Source: Oscheius sp. JU75
Taxonomy: Eukaryota; Nematoda; Chromadorea; Rhabditida; Rhabditidae
NCBI GenBank assembly: GCA_037178855.1
Contig: JASJZC010000002.1
Span: 1,922,001 to 1,986,000, forward strand
Direction: 5' to 3'
Length of the DNA: 64,000 nucleotides
Shown here: one piece after another, positions 21,140-32,948 of the stretch
How the letters are laid out: every line of letters begins with the position of its first letter
How positions within the stretch are numbered: position 1 is the stretch's first letter
Position numbers and translations under genes: made by a program
The notes under the pieces: model-generated
The model's input: the letters and a program-made list of their open reading frames with translations, nothing else
Database searches by the model: none
Told to the model about the DNA's origin: nothing

Positions 21140-24056
21140 ACTTTTTCAATTTTTTTTTCAATTACTTTTACTTGTTACAATCCGTGCGCTTGCTTTCTAA
21201 GTCGCTCTTCCAGCGGATCTACCTTTTGTGGAAAGGAAGGGGGTTCCGGTGCCAGCACTGTGACACAGAGAGACCGTCATGTGATCTCATCAGCTCAACT
21301 ACCAATCCATCCTCTCGAAGAGACGTCTACTCGAACTTGAGGAAGCGCTACTGAAGATATCCTTCGATGTCATGGGCTTGGGCGAGAGCTGGAAGTCCGG
21401 AAACTGTCAAGGGCCGCTGAGGAAGTCTGGCTGCATTTTCTCTACAGTGGAGGCCAGCACAACCGACGCGACGTCGGCTTCATTGTGGTACCGCACCTCG
21501 TCCCCAAAATCCATCGCTTCACGCCGATAGACGACAGATGCTGGATATTGGAGCTGAGAGGGTCGAATTGGAGTCTCCTTCTCGTCATGGGATATGCCCC
21601 TACAGGAGACGCCGATGATGCCGACTACGACCGCTTCCTGAGCAAGATACAGAGAGCTACATACAACCCTTTCCCAGAACATCAGAGGTGTACAATAGTG
21701 CTCGGAGATTGGAACGCCTCGGTAGGAACCCGTCTTCATCCACTGGAACCATCGATCGGAGCTTAAGGCTACGGCAACTGAAATAGTTGAGGAGACCAAC
21801 TTGTCTCTTTCTGTCAACAACACGGTTGGGATGTCGCTAGCACTTTCTGTAAGCAACTGGAAAAAAGTGGACGCCGGATTAGACCACTTTGAAGGAATAT
21901 GACCTCTTCCTCGCTCGACGAGCCACCTGAGTACGGAATGTCCATGTCATCAACCAGTTTAACTTCTGAAGCGACCACCGCCTCGTCCGTCTCGCCCTCG
22001 ATCTAGAGGCTAAGCTCCCAAGACGTAGACAACAGGCAACGCAGAAGAAGATGAATTGGCCTCTCTTCCGTCATGGCGTCCAGGAGAGAAGAGAAGCAAT
22101 GGAGGATCCCGATCCAACAATACAGTATCATGGCATTCGCGAAGTCCTTGATGAAGCCCGTGCTGTGGCTACGGAAAGGATCCCACGCGCAGAAAGGCTC
22201 TCAGCCAACACAAGAGACCTTTTCGACCAACGACGAGTTCTACTGGGCTGACATTCCATCACGTCTCCAACTGGTCCAAACGAACAAGTTACTGCGCATA
22301 ACCATTGCTTCGGATATTGAGAAAAATCTGCTTAACCGGTACCACCAGACGCTTGCGTCCAAGCGACTCTTCGAGGACATATCGACTCCTGCGATCGGAA
22401 TGACGGATCTCGAACTGTCAGCTCCCAAGATGTGCGAGATCGAGTGAAGGAATACTTTGACGAGTTGTACCAGCAAACGGTGAACGTGATGCCGATGCCC
22501 CAGCCCCCTATAGAGGAAGTTCCACCAGTACTCGAAGATGAGGTCTGGAAGCAACTACATCGGATGAAGATGCGGACAGCCCTGGACATGACTCCATCAT
22601 GACTATGCAGCTCCGAGTTGTGGAAGCAGAGATTGTGCCTCTTCTCGCACATCTCTTCACTCGGATGCTTCAACATCGTATGGTCCCTCCTGGATTCGAC
22701 AATTTGATTACCACGCTCATCCCGAAGAAAGAAGACCACACTGATCTGACCAACTTCCGCCCGATCTCCGTACTACCAGCTCCATACAAGCTGTTCACAC
22801 GAGTTATGTTGGCTAGAATGCATCGGAGTTTGGAACTCAACCAGCCCGTCGAACTAGCCGGCTTCCGTCGAAGTTTCTCTACCGTGGAACACCTCCACAC
22901 CATCAAGCAGCTGATCGACAAGGCTACGGTTATCGTAAACACCTCTATCTCGTGTTTGTCGATTTCCGGAAAGCCTATGACACAATTGAGTGGAACGCCG
23001 TGTGGAATTCCCTTCAACAACACGGAGCGGATCAACTCTACGTCGAAATGCTGCAGAAGGTCTACCATCAAGCTGGCTGCAAGATCAAGGTGCACGAGAA
23101 TCTAGTGGAGATCGACATCAAGCGCGGAGTTCGTCAAGGCTGCGTTCTTTCTCCACTCCTCTTCAACGCTGTGCTCGAAGACATTTTCAGACGACTCAAT
23201 TGAGACAACTTCGGCTTCAACATCAACGGCCGTAAGTTGAACCATCTTCGCTACGCCGACGATGTCGTCCTTGTCGGGAAGAGCCTGAGAGCAGTACAGC
23301 ACATGGTGACCGAACTGGAGCAAACAAGCCGTAGGATTGGATTGGAAGTCAATTTCCGCAAGACAGTTGCGATGACCAATGCCTACGAGGGGAATCTGCT
23401 TCTATCTGGCCAACAAATTCAATTTGTCCAGCACTACACCTATCTTGGAAGTTCGGTTACGTGCACCACAGAAAACCAAGAGTTATCTCGGAAGATCGGA
23501 GCTGCATGGGGTGCGTTCAATCGTCATCGTCTGTTCCTTACCAAGAGAGCCGTGCCGACAAGGATGAAGAGGCGAGTCTATCTGACCTGTATCGTGCCAA
23601 GTTTGCTGTATAGCTGTGAAGCCTGGAGCCTTCGAACTGATGAGTTGAAGAAGCTGGCAGCCGTACAGAGACGACAGGAAAGAGCAATGCTCGGCCTTAC
23701 TCTTCTCGACCGCGTGAGGAACGAAGATGTTCGAAGAATGACCCAGCTCCCCAACATCTTGGACCTGGCTTGGAGGAGAAAGCTGAAGTGGGCAAGAAGA
23801 GTTGCAGCGATGGACGGAGCGAGATGGTCGAGAGCCACGACTGAATGAATACCCCTGGACCAGCGACGCGTCATCGGAAGGCCCCGTATGAGATGGGAGG
23901 ATGATTTAAGAAGAGCATCCGAGAGGATTGGAAGAGCCCCCGCAACGTGGATGCGAGCGACAAGATTGGATGGCGAAGAGTGGGTTCGAGCCATGGGAGC
24001 GGCAAGGGACCCAGTTTAGGAAACCCCTTTGATACCGTCAAATAAAAATGTAAAAA
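21140..24056 (+). mobile_element. RTE-type non-LTR retrotransposon, inactive
   Basis: Encodes in order the end of a 5' region, an apurinic endonuclease (FDVMGL, RRDVGFIVVPHL, LGDWNASVG), a linker, and a reverse transcriptase (FVDFRKAYDTIEW, GVRQGCVLSPLLFN, LRYADDVVLVG), then the C-terminal motif RAMLGLTLLDRVRN and RKLKWARRVAAMDG. It ends GATACCGTCAAATAAAAATG followed by A-rich repeats. Several frame shifts and stops (for example RRLN-stop near 23200) make it inactive. A second copy of the same family lies at 60484-62400 on the other strand. Confidence 0.9.
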
Positions 24057-24119
24057 AAATGTAAATTTCATCGACAGATGCCAAAGCCCTTGTAGCCTTA
24101 TCATTCTTCGGTGATAAAA

Positions 24120-24535
24120 GAGTCCCCCAAATTCAGATAAGTTATCAACTCGTTTGCTTACCGCTCCTTTTAGAGACAGCATTTCTAGGCACGACTTCAC
24201 CTCCACAACATTTCGTCTATCATGGTTGAAGCTTTTTCCATTACTAATCATGTCACAGTGGAAGTCAGAAACGTGGGCGGTTTCTTAGATCCATCCCAGT
24301 TTATTTTAGTTTTTGGCTCTTATCCAAGATGCTCTGGACGCTAACACAGGACCGATGGTTCTCACAAAGATCATGGAAAAAAGATCAGAAAAGAATAGCT
24401 CAATAAGTTTGAAGCGCTGCAAAGTGTACTGAAAGCTAAAGCAGCGAACAAGGAATATCTAATAGTCGACGATAATGTAGCGACGTCAGGGGAAGAAGGA
24501 GAATGTTTGCAGGTAAGAGACAGAGACAGGGACAG
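24120..24535 (+). pseudogene. inverted partial copy of the 25298-26888 coiled-coil gene
   Basis: The promoter-proximal sequence (GTTATCAACTCGTTTGCTTACCG) and first two exons of the minus-strand gene are repeated here on the plus strand. Exon 1 encodes MVEAFSITNHVTVEVRN. A 42-base intron follows. Exon 2 encodes LALIQDALDANTGPMVLTKIM, after which the frame breaks. It continues into an exon unlike the partner (NKEYLIVDDNVATSGEEG) that forms one arm of the inverted repeat at 24450-25148. Confidence 0.65.
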
Positions 24536-25148
24536 TCCTGGTTTTTTCAGCTATCATCATGGGACGAGCTCCACCTCCCTTCACTTGTGAGAAGAATGGT
24601 GACTTGAGTGAGTTAGACCTTTAAACTATCTAGGTATAGGTACTGTTTCACGTCGCCGTCGTACCTACTCTAGACAAAAGTTTCAGGAATCTGTTGGAAG
24701 ATCTGTTCGCATAAAGCGCAGCCGTCAAACCAGTATTATTGATTTTTTCAAAGTTTGTTGAATGTTTCCCAATAAAATAGTTCGCCAAACAAGCTATACA
24801 CGTACAACTAAAGCGTTAACTAGATTATTGGGCATAAAGATGTCACATGCCTACAATATTTACAAAATTCTTCCAACGGATTCCTGAAACTTTTGTCGAT
24901 AAATAATTGATTCTTCTAGCAGGAGTAGGTACGACGACGACCTGAAACAGTACCATACTTAGATAGTTTAAAGGTCCGACTCACTCACGATTCTTCTCAC
25001 ACAAAGTCACAAGTGAAGGGAGGAGGAGCTCGTCCCATGATGACAGCTGAAAAACAAACAGAACTGACACGGTCTCTGTCTCTCACCTGCAAACATTCTC
25101 TTCTTCCCCTGACGTCGCTACATCATCGTCGATTGTTAGATATTCTTC
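24450..25148. repeat. long inverted repeat with exon-intron content
   Basis: The left arm, 24450-24703, pairs with the right arm, about 24866-25148, around a ~160-base spacer. Arms share GATATCTAA/TTAGATATTC ends, GCGACGTCAGGGGAAGAAG, a splice site with an AGAGACAG-bearing intron, and GTTTCAGGAATC. Each arm encodes, outward to inward, VATSGEE, then LSSWDEL after the intron. Arms are about 85-90% alike by eye. A transcript across it would fold into a hairpin of roughly 250 base pairs. Confidence 0.85.
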
Positions 25149-25297
25149 TAAGTCGACATTTTGATTTGTCTCTTCTGTACGTTATCACGTGGAATTTGTC
25201 CTGCGGAGATCATTTTTAAAGACAATAGAATCACACTCCTGAGGACTTATTCTTTGATTGTTGTGTTCTGGTGTCACAAAATAAGGTCGAAGATAGT

Positions 25298-26888
25298 TTA
25301 TTCAGAGTCACAAATGGCGTTCAGAACAGAATTCATCCCTAGATTGGACACTTGGGTCGTCAAAAGCTTGTAAATAGGCTCTTCTCTTCCCCTTTCCCAT
25401 TCAGCTTTGAACTTCTCGTAAGATTCCTCTGTCTTTTTCGTCATTTGAGACATCTTAGGGCTCTTCTTGTGCAAGTAAAGCTGATATTGCATTGTCATGA
25501 CACTGATCCCCAGCTTAATTCTAGCTAAGGACGTATTTTAAAAACCACTAACTCTGATCATGAATTGCTGCATAGAGGAGATATGTCTCTGGAACTTAAC
25601 AAAGCGCTTCAGTGTTGCTTTCGCCGTCTCTAGTTTACTCCTCAGTTCGAACAGACGCCTCCGGATGGCCTTTTCTTCATTTTCCCATGACTTCACTTCC
25701 GAAGAATGCAGCTTTTCTCTATCTGGAAACATATTTTGTAAGTGTAAGTTTCGTCTTAGCTCCTGACGGAGCGATCCAGAGCTGTGACTTGACTAAATAT
25801 AAAGGTAGGATATAATGATTGTGGAAAACATTCAGAGCTCTGAGAGTTGAAACAGTGAGAACAATAGTTTTGCCACTAGAAATTTTTCAAAGCAGGCATA
25901 CGAGAACCGAAAGCACGTGCAGAGATATTGAGTCAGAGAGGCAGAGAGAAGACGAATCTGTGAGTTACGACAATATTTTTTGAACAAATCCCATCCGTCA
26001 TTGTCTCATAATTGAGTGGCCAGAGTCTATTTATTTGTATGTATACTTGACATACCTTTTGAACTCCTGTACTCGGAACTGGCAGAAGACTCTTCAGCTT
26101 CAAGCTGCGTGATTCTATTGGAGTCTCCGTTAGCCCAAATGTTCCGGTTTTATACAGAATTATGTATACTAACCTTTATTTTTCCTCCAATTGCTAGGCC
26201 TGCGCCAACAACTTCAACACTGAGACCGATGGCCATCACTACTGGGCCAATAGGCGAAGCCAGCACGAGAAGCCCACCAACACCGGCCACCGCACCACCA
26301 ACTGTCATTCCCAGTCCAACACCGGCAGTTGTTTCAGCTGTGTCTTTGCTGGACCTGACATCCTCCAGGTCCGATTTTGCAGCATTCAAGTTTTGTTCGG
26401 CATTAAATATGAAGATTGTTTGTTAAAATAGCACCAAAACCTCTTCTTTGGCTTTTTTTGCCAGATGTAATTTTTCCGCTGCTTCCTTCAGCAGGACTTC
26501 CGCTTTAGTACGTTTTTTCTGCGAAGCAGCCAACTGTTCTTCATTTTCCATAATGTCAACAAATTGGCGTTGACACGCATTGCCGATTGTCTCAACCTGA
26601 ATAGACGAATTTTCCATGCTGTAAGACTACAAAACCTCTGTCTGCACATTCGCTGCTGTAGCTTCCAGTGCACTTTGCAGCGCTTCAAACTTATTGAGCT
26701 GTTCTGCAATGTCCATGATCTTCGTGAGAACCATCGGTCCTGTGTTAGCGTCCAGAGCATCTTGGATAAGAGCCAAAAACTAAAATAAACTGGGATGAAT
26801 CTGAGAAACCGCCCACGTTTTTGACTTCCATTGTGACAAGAAATGTTTTCTGCTCAATATTGGAAAGAGCCATTGAATCTTCTACCAT
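25298..26888 (-). pseudogene. coiled-coil protein with Gly-rich hydrophobic core, probably inactivated
   Basis: The order of encoded parts is: MVEDSMALSNIEQKTF, a helical segment (LALIQDALDANTGPMVLTKI), a coiled coil (ASQKKRTKAEVLLKEAAEK), a strongly hydrophobic Gly/Ala/Val segment of about 50 residues (VGLGMTVGGAVAGVGGLL, then VVMAIGLSVEVVGAGLAIGG), further coiled coil (EKAIRRRLFELRSKLETAKA) and a C-terminus ending NAICDSE. The helix-hydrophobic-helix plan recalls alpha-helical pore-forming proteins and apolipoprotein-L-like proteins, but this is only an architectural likeness. An in-frame TAG near 26625 and a TAA near 26424 interrupt the frame; the second could be an intron whose acceptor reads TTTAAT instead of TTTAAG. 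It lies divergently from the intact gene at 27972. Confidence 0.6.
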
Positions 26889-27020
26889 GATGAACAAAAT
26901 GGTGTGGAGGTGAAGTCGTGACAAGAAATGCTATCTCTAAAAGGAGCGGTAAGCAAACGAGTTGATAACTTTTCGGACCCTTGAAAAAATAGAAGAGCAG
27001 AAGAAACTGTTTTGTCAGGC

Positions 27021-27075
27021 TGGCCCTATGTAGGCTTGGTCACTGCTAAACAGTGAATAAGCCTACATAGGGCCA
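27021..27075. repeat. short perfect hairpin
   Basis: The 17-base arms TGGCCCTATGTAGGCTT (27021-27037) and AAGCCTACATAGGGCCA (27059-27075) are perfectly complementary. Inside the loop TCACTG and CAGTGA form a second 6-base stem around CTAAA. It lies in the space between the two divergent coiled-coil genes. Strand of any transcript is unknown. Confidence 0.9.
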
Positions 27076-27971
27076 AGTCTGGGTAGGAATTTCCACTTTG
27101 CTTCGTATGCGCATTTGAACAAAAGGGAATAGATTTTCGTCTTATATAAATGAGGAGAAAAATTACTTCCTTCATTTTCTATTGCGTTATTTGTTTGAAA
27201 CGATCCTCTTGATTTTGGGGGACTCTTTTCTCACCGAAAGATAAGACAACAAAGGCATTGGCTGCAAATTAATCGATCACCCAAAGCAAATAGTTCATCT
27301 GTCGATGAAATACTGGCCATATAAAAATCGAGCAGAATTTTGGGCGGTCTCGAGTGAATTCTGCATAGGAAACTGGGTTTTTCTAAATACGTAGAAAGTG
27401 GGAAAATGCTCCAGTTGAACACCAGAGGAAATCAGCTTAAACTCAGAATCTGGTCAAAACGAGTCAAGTTTTCAGATCGTTCCTCAAATGTACTAATAGT
27501 GGTATGAGGCCTGTTCAGATAAAAGACTAGTCGCAACTATTCCCATATCTTTTGTCAATACTTTCGGGCACGAGTTGTTCGAGCGTGGGTTGTTTCGATG
27601 TCAAAAGATAATGTCTATCGGCTGTAAAAGATGCCAACTAGATATTTTGAAACTGCGATAATGCTGGAGCTTGGACATTGAGCTTTAAACATTAACAAGG
27701 TGAACACAACATATATGTCAAAACTGAACTAAGCAACTTGAGCATTTTGCGTAAATCTGTCTGTGCGGGTCATCACATATATTGCTACGTTTTCGTGTAC
27801 AATAGGGTTCCGTCAATAAAAAACAATGTGTGAGCTCCAACAACGGATTAGAAATCGGGCCAGTGAGAATCTGTTTCTGATAAGATGGCGCCATAGTGGG
27901 CAAGCATAAAGTAGAAGTTTTATCGGCTGGTACTTAAACAGTCGTCTCACTGCGCCACTCTACAGCTCAGC
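27076..27971. other. 5' intergenic region of the coiled-coil gene
   Basis: AT-rich unique sequence. A minus-strand frame at 27718-27903 has no recognised family. The promoter of the gene at 27972 should lie in the last few hundred bases, but no TATA box comparable to those of the peptide genes is seen. Confidence 0.4.
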
Positions 27972-30900
27972 ATGAGCACAGCTACTTTCTACGTCAGCGG
28001 CAGCAGCGGTGAACGTCTGTTCGAGAAGAAGCTGAATGCTACTAAGGTCACGCCCAAATCATTGGGAGCGCTAATGAAGCTTGTTGCTGCATCTATTTGG
28101 CTGTGTTCAAGCGGTGAGTTTGGGGGCACTCTAATTGATGGTTGTTTGGACTAGTAACGAACAATAGTTTGGCAACTTTCCTATTTGTTCCATTGCGGCG
28201 GCCTAACCTAACGAAACTAGGTAGAGCACAAGTAAACAATGATCAAAAATAAGACGCCCTTTCAAAAACGCTATAGTACTACAATTGATCTACCTTGCTT
28301 GAACCTGATTTAAACCGCAATCAAACTTGTAATTTCAGAAGGCGACCCTATTGGGCAGGAAAATGGAGCATTTTCGGAGCCTCTGAAGAATGGCCTGGAG
28401 TACGAAGTGACCGGCGATCCGGTTGGTCAACCCAGTTCTTCTAAAATTATGGCTAACGGCACAGTTGCTACTTCTCCAGCTTCCGGACACGTTGCTTCCA
28501 AACTTTCTTTCTCGAAGGACCAAATCAAGGTTTTCCAATGTTTTCGGCGTGCAAACAGTTTTATTTCCAGAATATCAACAGTCAAATTACGATCAATACT
28601 GTGAAAATGAGAAAGACCATACAGAACCTCGAAATGGCTCCAGAATGCGTTCAGATTCTAAAGGGTATTTTGACTGTGGCCAACTGCACGAACGACTTCT
28701 CCATGTCTAACGAGATGACAACTGGAGTTATCAAGCTCATGACAACTCCGAGGTAACTGAAAAAATAGCTAATCTAACAGAAGTCAGCGTTCAGCTCGTT
28801 CAGGGGAACTTTAGTTCAAATTGCCAACTCGGCTACTAGTGCTTTTGTGCAAGCCGACAGGATTATGGGCGAGATAAACTCGAAGCTGTCCAACGTTCCC
28901 GAGTTTTTGCTGTCTTCTCTAGAAGCCGGCTCGCTTGTTGATGACCCAAGTGCTGTGGAGATGCTGAACATGTATCGAGAGGAAATAGAAGAAATCGCGA
29001 AGTATTGCGCGAAACGGTCGACAGAAGTCGCAACATTTTTCCATACTACACAAGATGTAAGTCTGTCGGAAAGATTCAGCATCTAAACAGCCGTCCCCGA
29101 CGGCTTCGCCGCCCAAGTTTGCCTTAGAGCTGGTTTGTCAACTAAACTCTTTCATGCCATGACTTGTCAGCTTTTGGCTCGTGGTCACGGACGAACGGAT
29201 GGACACCATTGCGCTTTATTAGTAGAGAGATTTTTCAGCTGATTGCGGAGACACTTCAAGCTGCCACAACTACTAATGGGTTCAAAACTGAGGAACGTCA
29301 AAAGATCATTGCAGATTTGGAAGCATCCAAGGTTGAACGGGAAATATTAAAAGCGGAGCAAACACAGTAATCTTTTGCTTCAAATCAATATTTGTTACTT
29401 TTCCCAGAAACGCGGACGCTTTGCTGATACAGCAGGAGAGGACGAAGGAAGCTCGCGAGATCTACAAGGACAAGGCTGACAAGATGGGTGACCTGGGCTA
29501 CCTCTTTACCGCAAGCATGCTGGATGGTTTGCAAAGCGTCGCTGGAAGAGTAGTAGATTCCGCCGGAAATCTATGCAATACTGCCGGCGATCTCGTTAAG
29601 AACGTAGCTATCGCACTACCACAAATGGCTGCCAATCGCATCTCGTCGAGTGTGCTCGGAAACTCTTGGGGGTTTAACGATTCTACATACAGACATTCTT
29701 CTAGTAGAACACAGGTTGGTTCTTTTTCTTCATTCTTTTTAAAAAAAATCTTTTCAGGAGCTGAACATGGTTCAAGCCGTCGAATACTACTGTGCAAAAG
29801 AGCTCCCGAGCTCACTCGACGAGATGCGATTGACGGCCAATGAAGACAAAGAATACTTTGCGGCTTTCACAAATTTTCGACCAACATCGAAAACTGCAAA
29901 GATCCTCTGCGACCATGTAGAGTTTTTCTGTTGTTGCTATTGATCAACTTCCTTCAGTGCAAGAAGTACGTGAAGCTGCTGGATAAAATCTCCAAGGAAG
30001 ACATCCCGACTGATTTCGATAAGGCCAAAGCTCAGGTTCAAATCATGCAGGTAGGACTGCCTTTAACTTCAGCTTGAAAATGATGACGGGATTCCATTGT
30101 GTTATCTTAATTCACAGAAAGATTCAACTTATCGAAGCGCTATGGTGCTCGATCTGGGCGGATTAACTATGTCCCAAAGTACCCTAGGTTTGGAACTTTA
30201 GCAGTTTTTTTGAATCAGACCAATACCCAAAGATAACTGATAAGGCAAGGGCAGAGAAGCTGGCCATTACCGAGAAGTAACCGGCCCGGCCTAGTTTTCA
30301 AATACCTCGATTTTAAAACAGGATAGTCAGTGGGTAGGTGGGCCAAGAAACAGGTTAAAATGATTAGTTAGAGGCAGGGAGCAGAATTTGGCGGAGTCAA
30401 GAGAACAGAGTGATGGCATCGAAAACTGTCGGAATAGATGTCTGGTTCTAACGGGAAAACGTTTATGAAAATACATCGAACCATTGCAACACGAGATTTT
30501 TAAAATATATTTCAGGTGACGGCCGCCAGTCTGCGCAGAGAGTGCGAAGATCTGATAAACGCCGAGGCTCAAAGAATGAAAGCAACGGAGGGGATTTTAC
30601 AACAGCTCAACGTGGGTACTTGCTTCAATCTAAACTGGATTTTTGAACTTAGGCGTCCGCGGCACAAGCTCAATTTGATTTCAAGGACGAGAGAACCCGC
30701 GAAGATGAACTTCAAAAGAAAGCTACCGAGTTCACACGGGAGATTGCTAAACTGACCAGCAAATTGAACAACAGCAATACTGAAAAAGTGGAGATCGAAG
30801 ATGCCATAAAATATCTGTCGAAAGGGCTAGAAATGTTGGCCAAGATGAACAAAGCCTGGGTATTTCTGGCGAAATTCTTCACCGAGATCCAAACCCTGGT

Positions 30901-31324
30901 TTCCACGTCTATCAAGGATTCGCTAGAGCTCTACCTCAAGACGCAGAAAAGTTTGGAATTGAACCCACAGAGTGACATGGTACGGCGGAAACTCATTGAG
31001 GTCGCTATTCAAGGAAGCGGTCTGGTTCGTCATGCCATTTTTGGAGTCGGCCTCTACCAAGATATCTCAAGACAGTATGCTTTTTTTTGTTTTTGTCAAA
31101 ACCGCATTTTTAGGTACGTCTTGCCTGAACTTGGAGACATCTGCCACTATCTTACTCTCTCGAGAGACGAAGCTAGAAAAACATTGGAAGGTTTTGAGTG
31201 GAACTTTGATCAAAAACGACGTGAAGTCAAGGCCTGCATTGAAAGCAGTAAAAGTGCAGCTTTCGAAAAGGTTGAAGAGGAAACCATCGTCTACATCGAC
31301 AAACTGGCCATCACTGAGAAGTAA
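27972..31324 (+). CDS. large coiled-coil protein with hydrophobic mid-segment; alternative C-termini
   Basis: Long form exons: 27972-28113, 28339-28529, 28571-28752, 28804-29056, 29239-29366, 29408-29714, 29758-29916, 29958-30050, 30516-30611, 30653-31074 and 31114-31324; all phases agree and give 727 residues. The protein is mainly helical. A region near residue 290 (LFTASMLDGLQSVAGRVVDS, then NVAIALPQMAANRI) is moderately hydrophobic. Coiled coil dominates after residue 430, with LSKGLEMLAKMNKAWVFLAKF followed by FFTEIQTLV. From exon 8 a second, shorter 3' end is also in phase: exons 30118-30187 and 30219-30280 give 528 residues and the same last residues (KLAITEK) as the long form. No family is identified. 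The helical plan with a hydrophobic middle is compatible with an alpha-pore-forming-like or membrane-remodelling protein, but that is inference. Confidence 0.8.
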
Positions 31325-31582
31325 CCGTTCCGGTCTAATCTTCTGCTTGGAAAAGTTTCTCGCAAACCTTTTTTCATATCCAGACACGTTTATAAAGTGT
31401 TATTGTTCCAACTTCCTTCTCTGTGATTTTAATGACAAACCGTCTGCCACGGCTGCATTCTTTGCCATCATACGACCAGTGCTTCACCTACAAATCGCTT
31501 GAATATGATTCCTGAAGCTGTCACTCTCCAGTTCTATCCGGCACCACTTTTCTGTTCATAACTCATAACTCTCATTGTGTGT

Positions 31583-31800
31583 TTGCTTCGCTCAAAGGCA
31601 ACAATGAATTTCGAGCCAGCGAGGGATGGCTTTTGAACTTTGAAAAAACGTCATGGAACAGCATGAAGATAATCAAGGAGAAGAAGGCTCGGTGAACATA
31701 GAGACAGTTGCAAACTGGCAAGCTACTGTCCTCCGAGATGTACCGAAGAAGTATCCGCCTGCAGATGTTTACAACGTTGACGAAACAGAATTTTAAAAAA
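31583..31800 (+). mobile_element. pogo/Tigger-like transposase fragment
   Basis: Decayed coding sequence matches the CENP-B/Tigger transposase layout: FRASEGWLLNFEK, then RHGT, then a frame shift, then EGSVNIETVANWQATVL and KKYPPADVYNVDETEF, the last being the first catalytic Asp region (normally YNxDETGLF). A stop follows directly. No terminal repeats were found. Another possible pogo-type helix-turn-helix relic (GVGKELADRFGVT) is at about 52050. Confidence 0.7.
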
Positions 31801-32310
31801 CAGGCTCTATTGACCGTCATATGAACTCTCTTTCCTAGAATGATGTCACAGCGAATACAATCTTCAACTGCTTCCTGCCTAGAGTTCATGAGGTTTCCAA
31901 TGCCAGCGTCGGCGGCGGGGTCTAGAGCTAGTTTAGGAGAAAGACGGAGTGGCAGAGTGACAGATAGATAGAGGTAGACAAAGAGACAGAGAAACAGAGA
32001 GACGGAGCTACGAGAGAAAATCTGTAAGATACCCATCCAGACAGTTATCGTATATTTCGAAATTTTCAGAAGAAAGAAAGCAATATGATGGTTGCCTGGA
32101 TTGATCCCGACCTTCCAAAAGAAATGAAAAATCCTGGAATTCCGAGGCAAATGAAATAAACGAGTACTGTGATGGGTTTGACTTTAAGCGAATGGCCTCA
32201 AACTCATCGATAAGAGCACCAACTTTGCTAGCAACATTCGAGTTAGGATAATGTTCCATAAATTTTCAAACTCGATTACAAAGAAAGCGCTGATTGGCCT
32301 ACTGAAAAGA

Positions 32311-32869
32311 TATGGTTTGTTCAAAAAAAAAAAGAAGGACTACGGTGTCCCGAAATGCTTACGTGGCAGGACCCCGGGGAGGGCGGGAATTCAAATTTAG
32401 CAATTTTTGAGATTCCTTTTTATCAATGTACAGCCTTCATTCTCTTTGTTTTCCGGAGTTTCTCGTTTGCTTCCGGTAAAGGCTGCTAGTAGACACGCTT
32501 TAGAAATAAAAGGAACGGATGAGAACCCGAAAACAAGCTGCTAGACTGAAAACCAAAAAGAGCAAAAAATTAGCTCGATTTGAAAGGAACTCTAGACGCG
32601 CGGGATTTCAGATAGAGTTATTATTTTGGTTTTCAGTCTAGCAGCTTGTTTTCGGATTCTCATCCGTTCCTTTTATTTCTAAAGCGTGTCTACTAGCAGC
32701 CTTTACCGGAAGCAAACGAAAAACTCCGGAAAACAAAGAGAATAAAGGCTGTACATTGATAAAAAGGAATCTCAAAAATTGCTAAATTTGAATTCCCGCC
32801 CTCCCAGGGGTCCTGCCACGTAAGCATTTCGGGACACTGTAGTCCTTCTTTTTTTTTGAACAAACCATA
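32311..32869. mobile_element. foldback element 1 (about 245-base arms)
   Basis: The left arm, 32311-32556, pairs with the right arm, 32626-32869, around a 69-base loop, with very few mismatches (CCCCGGGGAGGG versus CCTCCCAGGGG is one). Ends begin TATGGTTTGTTC / GAACAAACCATA. No transposase is encoded. Such long near-perfect palindromes are typical of foldback or MITE-like elements or of recent inverted duplication. Confidence 0.9.
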
Positions 32870-32948
32870 GTCATTCGATTTGGTGGACATGCGCCACAGG
32901 CTCGAAAAGAAAGACCAAAAAAACAAAAAACTGAACGTAATTGTACGT

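Noticed and set aside
23960-24010. GGGTTCGAGCC motif resembling a tRNA B box
   Set aside because: It is coding sequence of the RTE element and recurs at its second copy.
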